A DNA stretch of 19,203 nt from JANMDR01 sp031376425 (GCA_031376425.1 JANMDR010000090.1:1-19203), one strand, 5' to 3'. Counted from the stretch's first letter, positions 11,838 through 19,203 are shown. Made by a program: numbers and translations. The notes: generated from the letters alone by a model not told the origin.

Positions 11838-14636
11838 CTAGCCACAAACCGCTCTTACTTGTTGCAAAGTTGTAGCACCCTGCAGGGTTTTTTCAATGCC
11901 GTCCTGCTTTAGGGTTTGCATACCGTCACTGATGGCTTGGCTGCGTAGATCAGCAGCAGTGGCGCGGCGGTGGATGAGCTTCTTGGTCTCTTGCGTTGCT
12001 TCCATTAATTCATACAAGGCCAAGCGCCCTTTGTAGCCGGTGTTATTGCACTGCTCACAGCCGTTTGCTACAGGCAAATAAATGGGGTGAGGTGCTCTAT
12101 CGTTATGTTGGGTATCTTCGATTTTGAATAAGCCCGTTGGCTTAGTGTGACCATAATGCAGCCGCCAATTGGCGATGATATTCGCCGTGGCAATGGGCGT
12201 ACCTTCGCAATACTCCTCCGCCAATTGCCTAAGCTCTTGCGTAGTAGATTCGCGCCACGTACCACATTCTTGGCAAATTTTTCGCGCCAAACGTTGACCC
12301 ACCACACCCACTAATGAATCACCAAAATTAAAGGCATCTAATCCGAGTTCAAGTAATCGCGTTACGGTTTCAGGTGCGCTATTGGTATGCAAGGTTGAGA
12401 ACACTAAATGACCGGTAAGAGAGGCTTCAACAGCGATGGAGGCTGTTTCTTTATCGCGCATCTCACCGATCATAATTACATCGGGATCAGCGCGCAAAAA
12501 CGCACGCATCGCATCTGCAAAGGTATAGCCAGCACGTGGTTGCACCTGTACTTGGCTCAAGCCTTCTTGGGTAATTTCTACGGGATCTTCTGCAGTCCAA
12601 ATTTTACGATCCGGTGTATTAATTTGCCGAATGACAGCATGCAATGTAGTAGTTTTACCAGAACCTGTGGGGCCACAAACCAACATCAATCCATGTGGGC
12701 GCTTTAACATGCGCAACAAGGTATTTAGGGCATCTTCGCTTAACCCAATGGCTTCTAATTTACGCGCTTGACTAGAACTTAATAAGCGCAATATCACCGA
12801 TTCCATGCCGCCGTTAGTAGGTACGGTGGCGACACGTAACTCTAACTTAACAGGCGCGAATTTCGAAAAATCAATTTTGCCGTCTTGCGGTTTTCGACGC
12901 TCCGAAATATCTAGGTTAGACATAATCTTTAAGCGCGAAACCACGGCGTTGACAAAGCGCGCGGGGATTTCAGTGTAGTCCACCAAACCGCCATCAATGC
13001 GCATGCGGATACGTAGTTTTCTACCCGCTGCAACAGGGTCCAAATGAATATCAGACGCACCTTTTTCACGGGCATCAAGAATAATTTTATTGACGAGTTT
13101 TACGAGCGCATTGTCGTTTTCATGCACAGGTAGGCCATCGGGTGCATCCAGAGCTGGGGCAAATTCTTCGCTCAGTTGATTAGTGATACTGTGCAAATCA
13201 CCGCTATCAAATTCTAAACTGCCATCAGCGAAACTCTCGACGTTGCCATTTTCATTGTTACGACTATTACCATCTTCTAACTGCCAGTAGGCTTGCTTCT
13301 GGTTTTTTGCCAGCGCCGGTTTTATGTCCACCCATTGCGCTAGCACCGGTGTGACTTTATAGCCGCAAGCAAAACGAATCGCCTCGAAGGCTTCGCTCGC
13401 CATGGGATTATCCATCGCCACAACCAAATTACCTTTGTAGACCAAAATCGGTATGAAGCGATACTTAAAACAAAGGGCGATGGGCACTTTGTCGCGAATC
13501 TCGTCATCTACTTCGTATTTACGCAAATCGACCTGAGGAATTCCCAGCCGTTTAGCCATGACGCCTTTTATTTCGTCCGTGGTAAGTAACTTCAAATCCA
13601 CCAAGACTTCACCAAGCGGCTTACCCGGTGCAGCCCGTTGCTTAACCAGCGCAGCATCAATTTGTTCGCGTGTGAGTAAGCCAAGATCAACGATGGCGTG
13701 ACCAAGTGGCCGGATCTCGCTGTTATTGAGTTTTTCTAAACTGGCGACTAATTCTTTTACATTGCCCACACGTGTCGGATGCAGTTCTATCGGCGCAACT
13801 GCTTCACCTTTCACTGCGGGCTTATCTTTTTGCCGTGCCGCGCTAGGTGCCAACGCACTGTTTGCAGTTGGACTTGCGCTCACCAAGCTTAAATTAGGGG
13901 TTGCATTACTGGCACCCGGTACGGCGGTATCCGGCTCCAGACTTAGAGTGAGCTTTGTAATGCCACTCGTTGCTGCTGGCTTATTCCCCTTAGTGCCATC
14001 GTTAGATGCCATCTGCGTGCCACTACCCTGCGCCCCACTATTAGGTGACTCCACTGCAAGTACACCCGCTAAATCGGCCACAGCCGAAAACTCCAACGTG
14101 AACAACCCCGTTAAACTCACTCTAGGCAAAAACATACGCCCTATTTTCCCATCGAACTGGCGAGGGAAAAGATAAGTACCACCCTCAGTTCCAAGGTTTT
14201 CTAAGGTTTCACCACTGAGCAAAAGTTGCTGCCCGCTGCGCAAATAAAATGCCTGGGGCTCACTTACACTTTGCGGTACAAATTCATTTTGGGCGCTTGC
14301 GGGCTCTGGCTCAAGATTCAAAGTTCGCGTTAAATGCAGTACCAAAAAATCGGCGAAGCGCACCATACGCGGCGCTTCTTCCGCCGATGCGCGAAATACA
14401 AGCGATTTGCGCGCTAAGGAAATTTCAACCAAATAACCCGTTAAAGCAACACCTGTGCGCCGATCTAAACGACACGGCTCTTCGCCGTTTATACTAAGTT
14501 GGTTGCCATTTTGTACTGCGCCGTCAGCGTTATCGGGTTGGCTACTAGAGGCAAGACGCCACCCAGCCGGCATTGGCCACATAGTGGACAAACCATTGGC
14601 AACAACTGGAATGGGTTTAGCAAGTTCCGCAGTCAC
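11838..14636 (-). CDS. GspE/PilB-family secretion or pilus ATPase with long N-terminal extension
   Basis: A 932-residue ATPase of the type II secretion/type IV pilus assembly class; usual members have 550-600 residues. C-terminal core: Walker A GPTGSGKT (655-662), Asp box TAEDPVE (681-687), Walker B DPDVIMIGEMRD (717-728), His box HLVFSTLHT (743-751) and a zinc site Cys788/Cys791 plus Cys860/Cys863. Residues about 308-450 are an MshEN (GspE N-terminal) domain with two LGxxL repeats (RPLGHAIVDLGLL, KPLGEVLVDLKLL), the pattern linked to c-di-GMP binding. Residues 1-200 hold an uncharacterised globular part (ALTGYLVEISLARKSLVFRA, RFADFLVLHL, FYLRSGQ, GTYLFPRQFDGKIGRMFLPR), then a Ser/Ala/Pro/Thr linker of about 90 residues. 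The start is GTG; SD is weak. No other pilus or secretion gene is nearby. Confidence 0.9.
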   Translation of the reverse strand: MTAELAKPIPVVANGLSTMWPMPAGWRLASSSQPDNADGAVQNGNQLSINGEEPCRLDRRTGVALTGYLVEISLARKSLVFRASAEEAPRMVRFADFLVLHLTRTLNLEPEPASAQNEFVPQSVSEPQAFYLRSGQQLLLSGETLENLGTEGGTYLFPRQFDGKIGRMFLPRVSLTGLFTLEFSAVADLAGVLAVESPNSGAQGSGTQMASNDGTKGNKPAATSGITKLTLSLEPDTAVPGASNATPNLSLVSASPTANSALAPSAARQKDKPAVKGEAVAPIELHPTRVGNVKELVASLEKLNNSEIRPLGHAIVDLGLLTREQIDAALVKQRAAPGKPLGEVLVDLKLLTTDEIKGVMAKRLGIPQVDLRKYEVDDEIRDKVPIALCFKYRFIPILVYKGNLVVAMDNPMASEAFEAIRFACGYKVTPVLAQWVDIKPALAKNQKQAYWQLEDGNSRNNENGNVESFADGSLEFDSGDLHSITNQLSEEFAPALDAPDGLPVHENDNALVKLVNKIILDAREKGASDIHLDPVAAGRKLRIRMRIDGGLVDYTEIPARFVNAVVSRLKIMSNLDISERRKPQDGKIDFSKFAPVKLELRVATVPTNGGMESVILRLLSSSQARKLEAIGLSEDALNTLLRMLKRPHGLMLVCGPTGSGKTTTLHAVIRQINTPDRKIWTAEDPVEITQEGLSQVQVQPRAGYTFADAMRAFLRADPDVIMIGEMRDKETASIAVEASLTGHLVFSTLHTNSAPETVTRLLELGLDAFNFGDSLVGVVGQRLARKICQECGTWRESTTQELRQLAEEYCEGTPIATANIIANWRLHYGHTKPTGLFKIEDTQHNDRAPHPIYLPVANGCEQCNNTGYKGRLALYELMEATQETKKLIHRRATAADLRSQAISDGMQTLKQDGIEKTLQGATTLQQVRAVCG

Positions 14637-14888
14637 GATACTTGAGGCCTTTATTTGTTTTTGTATTCTACGTTGCTAGTGCTAACACGCTAACTTCATT
14701 AAATAAATCAAATTAGAGTGCAACTTAGTTTTACTTTAACAACCGAAATACTACCTTACGCCAACTTTACTAAACTGAATAGGTGGTACTTGTGTCTTCT
14801 TGTGCCGAATCATAGGGAATTAGCGAAATATAGCACTATACCCACCAAAAATACGCATTACCTTTTTGCTCACCGCCTTCGTCAGGCG
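14637..14888. other. AT-rich intergenic region between proB and the secretion ATPase gene
   Basis: 252 bp without a convincing gene. On the minus strand TTAGCG and TAGAAT with a 17-base spacer, close to the ATPase start, make a weak promoter candidate. CGCCT-TCGTC-AGGCG at 14876-14890 is a short hairpin at the proB stop codon without a T-run. I see no other structure. Confidence 0.5.
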
Positions 14889-16004
14889 TTAATCCAACTT
14901 TAGCAGCAATAAGTTATCGCGATGAATCAACTCCGCTTCAGCCATATAACCTAATTGGGTCAATATTTCTGTTGAAGGCTTTCCGGCAAGAAGCTTTGCC
15001 TCAAAAGCGGCGTAATTAGCTAGTCCGCGCGCGATCTCGATGCCCTCGGCATTAGCAATGCTAATCACATCGCCACGGCTAAACTGACCTTCCACCCGTG
15101 TGACGCCGACCGGTAACAGGCTCTTGCCTGCTTGCTGCAATGCTCGGGTGGCACCAGCATCTAGCACTACAGTACCGTTAGTTTTCAAATATCCCGCGAG
15201 CCAGGTTTTACGGGCATCAAGCGGCGACGAACTCGCGTTTAAGCGCGTACCTACCGCTTCACCGTGGCGTAAACGCAACAATACGTCTGGCTCACGCCCA
15301 TAAACAATAATTGTGGATGCGCCCGATAATGCCGCACGTTTGGCCGCCAACACCTTCGTGAGCATGCCACCACGACCCAAAGCGCTGCCCGCCCCCCCTG
15401 CCATCTTCTCTAAATGCGGCTCCCCAGCTTTAGCTTCTGCTACTAAGGTTGCAGTGGGATCGCGACGTGGATCAGCGGTGTACAGCCCCTGCTGGTCAGT
15501 CAAAATGACGAGCATGTTAGCATCAATTAAATTCGTAACTAAGGCACCCAAAGTATCGTTATCACCGAATTTAATTTCGTCGGTGACCACCGTATCGTTT
15601 TCATTAATGATCGGCACAACATTTAGGCTCAGCAAGGTATTAAGTGCTGAGCGGGCATTTAGGTAACGGTTTCTATCGGCTAGATCATCGTGCGTCAACA
15701 GCACTTGGGCAGTAGCAATATTGTGGGCTCGAAAATAGCTTTCATAGGCCTGCACCAAACCCATTTGCCCCACGGCAGCAGCTGCCTGCAACTGGTTAAT
15801 TTCCACGGGGCGCTTAGTCCAGCCTAGGCGCTGCATACCCTCAGCAATTGCGCCGCTTGAGACCAGCAAAATTTCCACACCCAATCCGCGCAAAGCGGCA
15901 ATTTGCCGCACCCAATCTTGCATGGCAGCGGCATCAATTCCTGCGCCATTATTGGTGATGAGGGTGGAACCAATTTTTACAACGATACGCTTACTGGTTT
16001 GCAT
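14889..16004 (-). CDS. proB: Glutamate 5-kinase, with C-terminal PUA domain
   Basis: A 371-residue cytoplasmic enzyme that phosphorylates glutamate to gamma-glutamyl phosphate, the first step of proline synthesis, and is usually feedback-inhibited by proline. The amino-acid-kinase domain shows RIVVKIGSTLIT at the start, LVSSGAIAEGM near residue 48-58, INENDTV near 133-139 and LTDQQGLYTADPR near 168-180. The PUA domain covers about residues 275-360 (SLLPVGVTRVEGQFSRGDVI). Length is normal for the family. The ATG at 16004 lies one base after the obg stop (TGA-A-ATG), so translation is probably coupled. The obg-proB order is the common betaproteobacterial arrangement; proA is not in the window. 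Confidence 0.96.
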   Translation of the reverse strand: MQTSKRIVVKIGSTLITNNGAGIDAAAMQDWVRQIAALRGLGVEILLVSSGAIAEGMQRLGWTKRPVEINQLQAAAAVGQMGLVQAYESYFRAHNIATAQVLLTHDDLADRNRYLNARSALNTLLSLNVVPIINENDTVVTDEIKFGDNDTLGALVTNLIDANMLVILTDQQGLYTADPRRDPTATLVAEAKAGEPHLEKMAGGAGSALGRGGMLTKVLAAKRAALSGASTIIVYGREPDVLLRLRHGEAVGTRLNASSSPLDARKTWLAGYLKTNGTVVLDAGATRALQQAGKSLLPVGVTRVEGQFSRGDVISIANAEGIEIARGLANYAAFEAKLLAGKPSTEILTQLGYMAEAELIHRDNLLLLKLD

Positions 16005-16005
16005 T

Positions 16006-17217
16006 TCAAGCCAATTTTTTAGCGGCAGTTTTAACCGCTGATTTAACTGCTTTCACATCACCTACCTTCGCTACAGCCTCTTTTTTAGCCCTTCTCGGCA
16101 AGGGCGCGGGCGCATTGGCTTTTTCTGCAGCAGCGGCTATCTTTGCGGCTTCAGCCGCTGCTTCAGCTTTTTCCGCAGCGATTTCAGCAGCTTTTTTGGC
16201 TATCTCTAAGTGATCCATAATCGCAAACGTTAAGGCCGCACAGCCTTCAGCGTTAATACCAGAAATTACAAAATACGGGCCTTTCCATTTGAGCGCTTTT
16301 ACGATGGCATCTACACGTAGCTGCGCTTCTTCCGGCTCCAGCAAATCGGTTTTATTGAGCACCAACCAGCGTGTTTTTTTGGCTAATTGCGCATCATACT
16401 TTTTTAACTCAAGCGCTAAGGCTTTTACTTCGGCTGTCGCTTGCTTAATCGGGTCTGCATCGGTAACAAACGGCGCAATATCCACCAAATGTAGCAGCAC
16501 ATTGGTACGCTGCAAGTGCTTCAAAAACTGATGCCCTAAACCTGCGCCTTCGGCAGCGCCTTCAATTAAACCGGGCACATCTGCAATCACAAAACTACGA
16601 TTTTCGCCAACGCGCACCACACCTAAATTTGGATGCAGCGTGGTAAAAGGATAATCCGCCACCTTTGGGCGCGCCGCTGATACAGCACGAATAAAAGTGG
16701 ATTTACCAGCATTGGGCATGCCCAATAAACCCACATCGGCCAACACTTTTAACTCAAACTGAATATCGCGACTTTGGCCCTCTTCCCCCTTCGTCGTTTG
16801 CCGTGGGGCACGATTAGTGGACGATTTAAAATGAATATTGCCCAAGCCGCCTTTGCCACCATGACCGATGATGACGGTTTGGCCATCAGCGGTTAAATCA
16901 GCCAGTTGATTTTGTGTACCTAAATCGAGAATAACGGTGCCCACTGGCACGCGTAAATTAATGTCGTCCGCACCGCGACCATTACAACCCGCGCCGCGCC
17001 CTGGCTCACCGTTTTTCGCGCGGAATAGGCGCGTGAAACGGTAATCAACCAAGGTATTAATATTTTTATCAGCCACTACATGAATAGTGCCACCGCGCCC
17101 GCCGTCGCCGCCATCGGGGCCGCCTTTGGGAATATGTTTTTCGCGTCGCATTGAAGCCGAGCCATTGCCGCCTTTGCCTGCGTGGATTTCAATTCTTGCT
17201 TCGTCTATAAATTTCAT
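16006..17217 (-). CDS. obg: GTPase Obg/CgtA (50S ribosome assembly)
   Basis: A 403-residue ribosome-associated GTPase needed for late 50S assembly and linked to growth and stress control. Residues 1-158 are the glycine-rich Obg fold (EIHAGKGGNGSASMRREK, GGPDGGDGGRGG). The G domain has G1 GMPNAGKS at 166-173, switch II DVPGL at 213-217 with LIEGAAEGAGLGHQFL, G4 NKTD at 288-291 and G5-like VISG at 317-320. From about residue 338 the tail is Ala/Lys/Glu-rich and likely disordered or helical, as is common in beta- and gammaproteobacteria. GGCGG lies upstream of the ATG. It follows the rpmA terminator, so part of its transcription may be independent or by read-through. Confidence 0.97.
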   Translation of the reverse strand: MKFIDEARIEIHAGKGGNGSASMRREKHIPKGGPDGGDGGRGGTIHVVADKNINTLVDYRFTRLFRAKNGEPGRGAGCNGRGADDINLRVPVGTVILDLGTQNQLADLTADGQTVIIGHGGKGGLGNIHFKSSTNRAPRQTTKGEEGQSRDIQFELKVLADVGLLGMPNAGKSTFIRAVSAARPKVADYPFTTLHPNLGVVRVGENRSFVIADVPGLIEGAAEGAGLGHQFLKHLQRTNVLLHLVDIAPFVTDADPIKQATAEVKALALELKKYDAQLAKKTRWLVLNKTDLLEPEEAQLRVDAIVKALKWKGPYFVISGINAEGCAALTFAIMDHLEIAKKAAEIAAEKAEAAAEAAKIAAAAEKANAPAPLPRRAKKEAVAKVGDVKAVKSAVKTAAKKLA

Positions 17218-17291
17218 GGGTTACCGCCGATTAACAAAATACGTGAAGCTTCAAAAACAACCAAGCCTATTAGCCATACTACGCGCAAATG

Positions 17292-17324
17292 AAAAAAGCC
17301 CCGAAGATCACTCCTCGGGGCTTT
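17292..17324 (-). terminator. Rho-independent terminator after rpmA
   Basis: AAAGCCCCGA (17295-17304) pairs perfectly with TCGGGGCTTT (17315-17324) around a 10-base loop, and on the minus strand a run of six T (complement of 17292-17297) starts at its foot. It lies 16 bp after the rpmA stop and should separate the ribosomal protein operon from obg-proB, at least partly. Confidence 0.88.
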
Positions 17325-17340
17325 GTTTGCCCAAAGAAAC

Positions 17341-17598
17341 TTAGGCCGGTAGGATATTTACCGTAGAGCGCTGTTTCTCGCCCTTAACAGTAAACGCAAC
17401 CTTGCCTGTCAATAAGGCAAACAAGGTGTGGTCTTTGCCCATGCCGACGTTTTCGCCTGCATGAAACCGAGTGCCGCGCTGACGCACGATGATGGAACCA
17501 GCGTTGATTAACTCACCGCCGTATGCCTTCACACCCAACCGTTTTGATTCTGAATCGCGGCCGTTACGTGAACTACCGCCTGCTTTTTTATGTGCCAT
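17341..17598 (-). CDS. rpmA: 50S ribosomal protein L27
   Basis: An 85-residue protein of the large subunit whose N-terminal tail reaches the peptidyl transferase centre. The conserved start MAHKKAGGSSRNGRDSESK and the segments LGVKAYGG, SIIVRQRGT and FHAGENVGMGKDHTLFAL match L27 throughout, at the normal length. No N-terminal processing extension like that of Firmicutes is present. AGGAG overlaps the rplU stop codon (TAAGGAG) ten bases before the ATG, and the gene follows rplU by 14 bp in the same operon. Confidence 0.98.
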   Translation of the reverse strand: MAHKKAGGSSRNGRDSESKRLGVKAYGGELINAGSIIVRQRGTRFHAGENVGMGKDHTLFALLTGKVAFTVKGEKQRSTVNILPA

Positions 17599-17612
17599 GG
17601 TCGATTATCTCC

Positions 17613-18305
17613 TTAGCTTTTGTCTACGCCACCGTCGAGCTCGTCTTGCAACTTCTTGAGCTCGTCGAACTTGCCATCACGCGCCAAAGCGGCTTGTTGT
17701 GGCCAAGTATCAGGCTTATGAATGGAATAACGAGGGCCAGCTGCCTTCAAAATTTCGGCAAGCTTTTCAGTCTTTGCATCAGCTAAATTTGCGAAAGTGA
17801 CGATACCGTCAGCGATCAACAAACCAGCGATTTTAGGACCAATGCCTTCGATTTTAGTAAGATCGTCGCCTTTAGAGCCAGCTTTAGCGGCCTTTGGGGC
17901 AGCTTTTGGCGCAGCAGCGGTTTCCACTTTAGCAACAGGTGCCTTAGCTACGTTAATAACGCCACCATAAACAGCTTCAGCAATAACGGAAGCGCCATCA
18001 AAAATCGAACCGATAAACAACTCGGTGTAATTCTGACGATGACCCTGGCGTTTTTGATAATGCTTACGACGACGCATTTTGAAAATACGTACTTTATCAG
18101 CACGTCCATCAGAAACGACTGTAGCGGAAACGCGCGCGCCGGACACGAGTGGTTTACCAATGGTAACGGCTACGCCGTTCGATACCATCAACACCTGATC
18201 GAGTACAACTTGCGAGCCCACTTCTGCCGGTATCTGTTCTACTTTTAATTTTTCACCAGCGGCAACACGATATTGCTTGCCCCCAGTTTTTATGACCGCA
18301 TACAT
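17613..18305 (-). CDS. rplU: 50S ribosomal protein L21 fused to a C-terminal helix-hairpin-helix domain
   Basis: A 230-residue protein. Residues 1-103 are a complete L21 (MYAVIKTGGKQYRVAAGEKL, then FKMRRRKHYQKRQGHRQNYT), which binds 23S rRNA. L21 normally ends there. After an Ala/Lys/Pro linker (about 115-145), residues about 148-230 form a second module: DLTKIEGIGPKIAGLLIADG is a helix-hairpin-helix motif with the GIGPK hairpin, followed by TFANLADAKTEKLAEILKAA and an amphipathic tail ending in DELKKLQDELDGG. Similar HhH units bind nucleic acid non-specifically or mediate contacts. The frame is open across the join with no repeat or frameshift, so this is a true fusion. The ATG at 18305 has AGGAG seven bases upstream; the frame extends further but lacks L21 similarity. 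Confidence 0.95.
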   Translation of the reverse strand: MYAVIKTGGKQYRVAAGEKLKVEQIPAEVGSQVVLDQVLMVSNGVAVTIGKPLVSGARVSATVVSDGRADKVRIFKMRRRKHYQKRQGHRQNYTELFIGSIFDGASVIAEAVYGGVINVAKAPVAKVETAAAPKAAPKAAKAGSKGDDLTKIEGIGPKIAGLLIADGIVTFANLADAKTEKLAEILKAAGPRYSIHKPDTWPQQAALARDGKFDELKKLQDELDGGVDKS

Positions 18306-18424
18306 GGTTAAACTCCTGAAAATTTTCAAAGGTACTGCAACTACAATAAAACGACTACAATTCCAATTTAGCCCAACGCGATACTGCAGCAAGTGATCAC
18401 AAGACGTGCGTAGACAAACTAGAA
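18306..18424 (-). promoter_or_regulatory. Long 5' leader of rplU
   Basis: The predicted rplU transcript begins near 18424, giving a leader of about 119 bases. It holds an 8-base direct repeat (ATTGTAGT in the RNA sense, at 18354-18361 and 18340-18347) with a 14-base period, a repeated TGCAGTA, and the palindrome GAAAATTTTC just before the SD. Leaders of this length before ribosomal protein genes often carry autoregulatory structure; I cannot fold it here and claim no known family. Confidence 0.4.
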
Positions 18425-18430
18425 CCTAGC

Positions 18431-18459
18431 ATGATAGCTTAGGGACGTAAATTTGTCAA
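18431..18459 (-). promoter_or_regulatory. Strong predicted sigma-70 promoter of rplU-rpmA
   Basis: On the minus strand the perfect -35 box TTGACA (18454-18459) is 17 bases from TATCAT (18431-18436), with an A-rich CAAAAAA just upstream that could be an UP element. A second GCTATCAT occurs at 18475-18482 but lacks a convincing -35 box. Confidence 0.85.
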
Positions 18460-18540
18460 TTTTTTGGCGCAATGAATGATAGCAAAATATCGATTTTTGT
18501 GAAAAAATATCACCTTCTACGGTAATCCTCCCCTAACCCA

Positions 18541-18559
18541 GTTCAATGTAAAGTAGAAA
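18541..18559 (+). repeat. Terminal inverted repeat of the truncated IS element (right end, read inward)
   Basis: GTTCAATGTAAAGTAGAAA aligns with GTGCAATTAAAAGTAGAGA at 19070-19088, with 15 of 19 positions the same. The copy here starts TT rather than the TG usual for IS3 ends, which may mean end decay. Confidence 0.6.
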
Positions 18560-19070
18560 TTGGTTTAGGAATCGTCTTTGTTTTAAAGTTATGCAGATAC
18601 TGAATGGGTGTCAGCCCATCCAACGCCATGCTGGGTCGTTCGTTATTATAAATCCACTGCCAGCGTGTTGCCGCATCTTGGGCTTGTTCAATAGAAGTAA
18701 AGACGTTAGCGCTGAGCAGTTCGTAGCGCATCGTCCTATTAAATCGCTCTATATAAGCGTTTTGCTGTGGATTGCCGGGTTGGGTAAACCATAAAGTAAT
18801 GCCGCGACTGGCTGCCCAGTTTTCCATCGTTTGGCTGATGTATTCAGGGCCGTTGTCGCTACGGATCACTTGGGGGCACCCTCGCCATTCAATCACCTCT
18901 TCTAACGCTTTAATCACCCGACTTGTGGGTAACGATAGATCAATCTGGGCGCACAGTAGTTCACGGTTAAAGTCGTCGATAACATTTAGGCTTCGATAGC
19001 TGCGGGTGTCACTTAATTGATCGTGCATAAAATCCATCGACCAGACGAGGTAATGCTCCCACAAAATCAG
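18543..19070 (-). pseudogene. IS3-family transposase OrfB, 5'-truncated DDE catalytic domain
   Basis: About 175 codons of the integrase core remain. Visible are the first catalytic Asp in VWSMDFMHDQL, the second in RSDNGPEYI, and the Glu in NAYIERFNRT, the spacing DD(35)E of the IS3 family, followed by TRWQWIYNNERPSMAL and GLTPIQYL, typical of the C-terminus. The HTH-21 N-terminal region found in full-length OrfB (about 280 residues) is absent, and only a TTG at 19064 could start the frame, so it is a fragment rather than a working gene. The reading frame before WSMDF (LILWEHYLV) does not look like IS3 OrfB and may reflect the junction. The stop codon lies in the terminal repeat, as is common in this group. 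Confidence 0.85.
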
Positions 19071-19203
19071 TGCAATTAAAAGTAGAGAGTTTCGGCCGTA
19101 AAATACGGTCAGAAAGGCTTTACATGAAAACCAGTCGATACAGCGATAGCCAGATCATGGCAATTCTTAAGCAGGCAGAGTCAGGCGTACCCGCATCCCA
19201 GCT
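19071..19203 (+). mobile_element. Left end of a second IS3-family element (copy 2), cut by window edge
   Basis: The element starts with TGCAATTAAAAGTAGAGAG at 19071, the canonical TG end of IS3-family elements. Between the end and orfA lies an inverted repeat GGCCGTA-AAA-TACGGTC (19094-19110), a short hairpin in the expected leader that could reduce expression from outside transcripts. orfA starts at 19124. The rest lies beyond the window. It is head-to-head with copy 1. Confidence 0.75.
19124..19203 (+). CDS. IS3-family transposase OrfA, N-terminal part, cut by window edge
   Basis: Twenty-six complete codons are visible. The start MKTSRYSDSQIMAILKQAES followed by GVPASQ is the typical first helix of the IS3-family OrfA helix-turn-helix protein, which normally continues to about 90-100 residues and is joined to OrfB by a -1 frameshift. 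AAAGG lies 6 bases before the ATG at 19124. The subgroup is the same as that of the truncated OrfB on the other strand, judging by its kind of N-terminus. Confidence 0.9.
   Translation, partial: MKTSRYSDSQIMAILKQAESGVPASQ

Larger units (their letters stand above)
18541..19070 (-). mobile_element. Truncated IS3-family element, 3' part (copy 1)
   Basis: This stretch contains the downstream two thirds of an IS3-family orfB and the right end of the element. The end read inward on the plus strand, GTTCAATGTAAAGTAGA from 18541, matches the left end of the second element at 19070 with a few mismatches, as IS3 terminal inverted repeats do. The 5' part of orfB and all of orfA are missing, and the break coincides with the start of copy 2. 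The missing part may lie beyond the window if copy 2 inserted into copy 1. Confidence 0.8.

Noticed and set aside
13726..14175. A 149-codon plus-strand open frame opposite the secretion ATPase linker
   Set aside because: It mirrors a low-complexity Ser/Ala/Thr linker and reads as an antisense shadow.
1..19203. CRISPR arrays, toxin-antitoxin pairs, phage genes or a new defence cluster
   Set aside because: No regularly spaced repeats, cas-like, toxin-like or phage structural genes were seen; apart from the IS ends, the ars operon and some single genes, the content is housekeeping.

Overview
The window reads as chromosomal DNA from a betaproteobacterium, most likely of the order Burkholderiales. 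The evidence is the rplU-rpmA-obg-proB block, a gene pair encoding a soluble lytic transglycosylase and an NDUFA9-like oxidoreductase, an rhlE gene with a long Gly/Arg tail, and the character of the L27 and tRNA sequences. Base composition looks moderate in GC. The taxon is inferred from gene content and has not been confirmed by a search. Nearly all genes lie on the minus strand; only a small lipoprotein gene, rhlE and a partial IS gene are on the plus strand.

Layout from left to right. (1) 1-3252, minus: a cell-envelope operon of a small unknown protein, a PlsC-type acyltransferase, the lytic transglycosylase Slt and the start of an NAD(P)-binding epimerase-like gene cut by the window edge. 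(2) 3473-5598, minus: a compact arsenic operon arsR-arsI-arsC-aquaporin, with overlapping or closely spaced genes and a promoter/operator just before arsR. No arsenite pump is present; the aquaporin is the likely As(III) exit route. (3) 5710-6103, plus: a small lipoprotein, possibly MliC-like, with its own terminator. (4) 6129-8965, minus: an exported S41-type hydrolase and a membrane-bound AraC-type regulator. (5) 9076-10067, minus: tRNA-Gly(CCC), a receiver-only response regulator, and tRNA-Phe(GAA) with a clear promoter and terminator. (6) 10207-11837, plus: rhlE behind a leader that can fold so that its Shine-Dalgarno sequence is paired. (7) 11838-14636, minus: a GspE/PilB-type secretion ATPase with an unusual N-terminal region of about 290 residues ahead of an MshEN-like domain. 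(8) 14889-18459, minus: rplU-rpmA, a terminator, then obg-proB. L21 carries a C-terminal helix-hairpin-helix domain that doubles its size. (9) 18541-19203: the 3' part of an IS3-family element on the minus strand, abutted head-to-head by the left end of a second, related IS3-family element on the plus strand.

The most notable observations are the L21-HhH fusion, the SD-pairing leader of rhlE, the pump-less arsenic operon with an altered aquaporin NPA motif, the long N-terminal module of the orphan secretion ATPase, and the IS-on-IS junction next to the rplU promoter. I did not find a clear new defence or mobile system.
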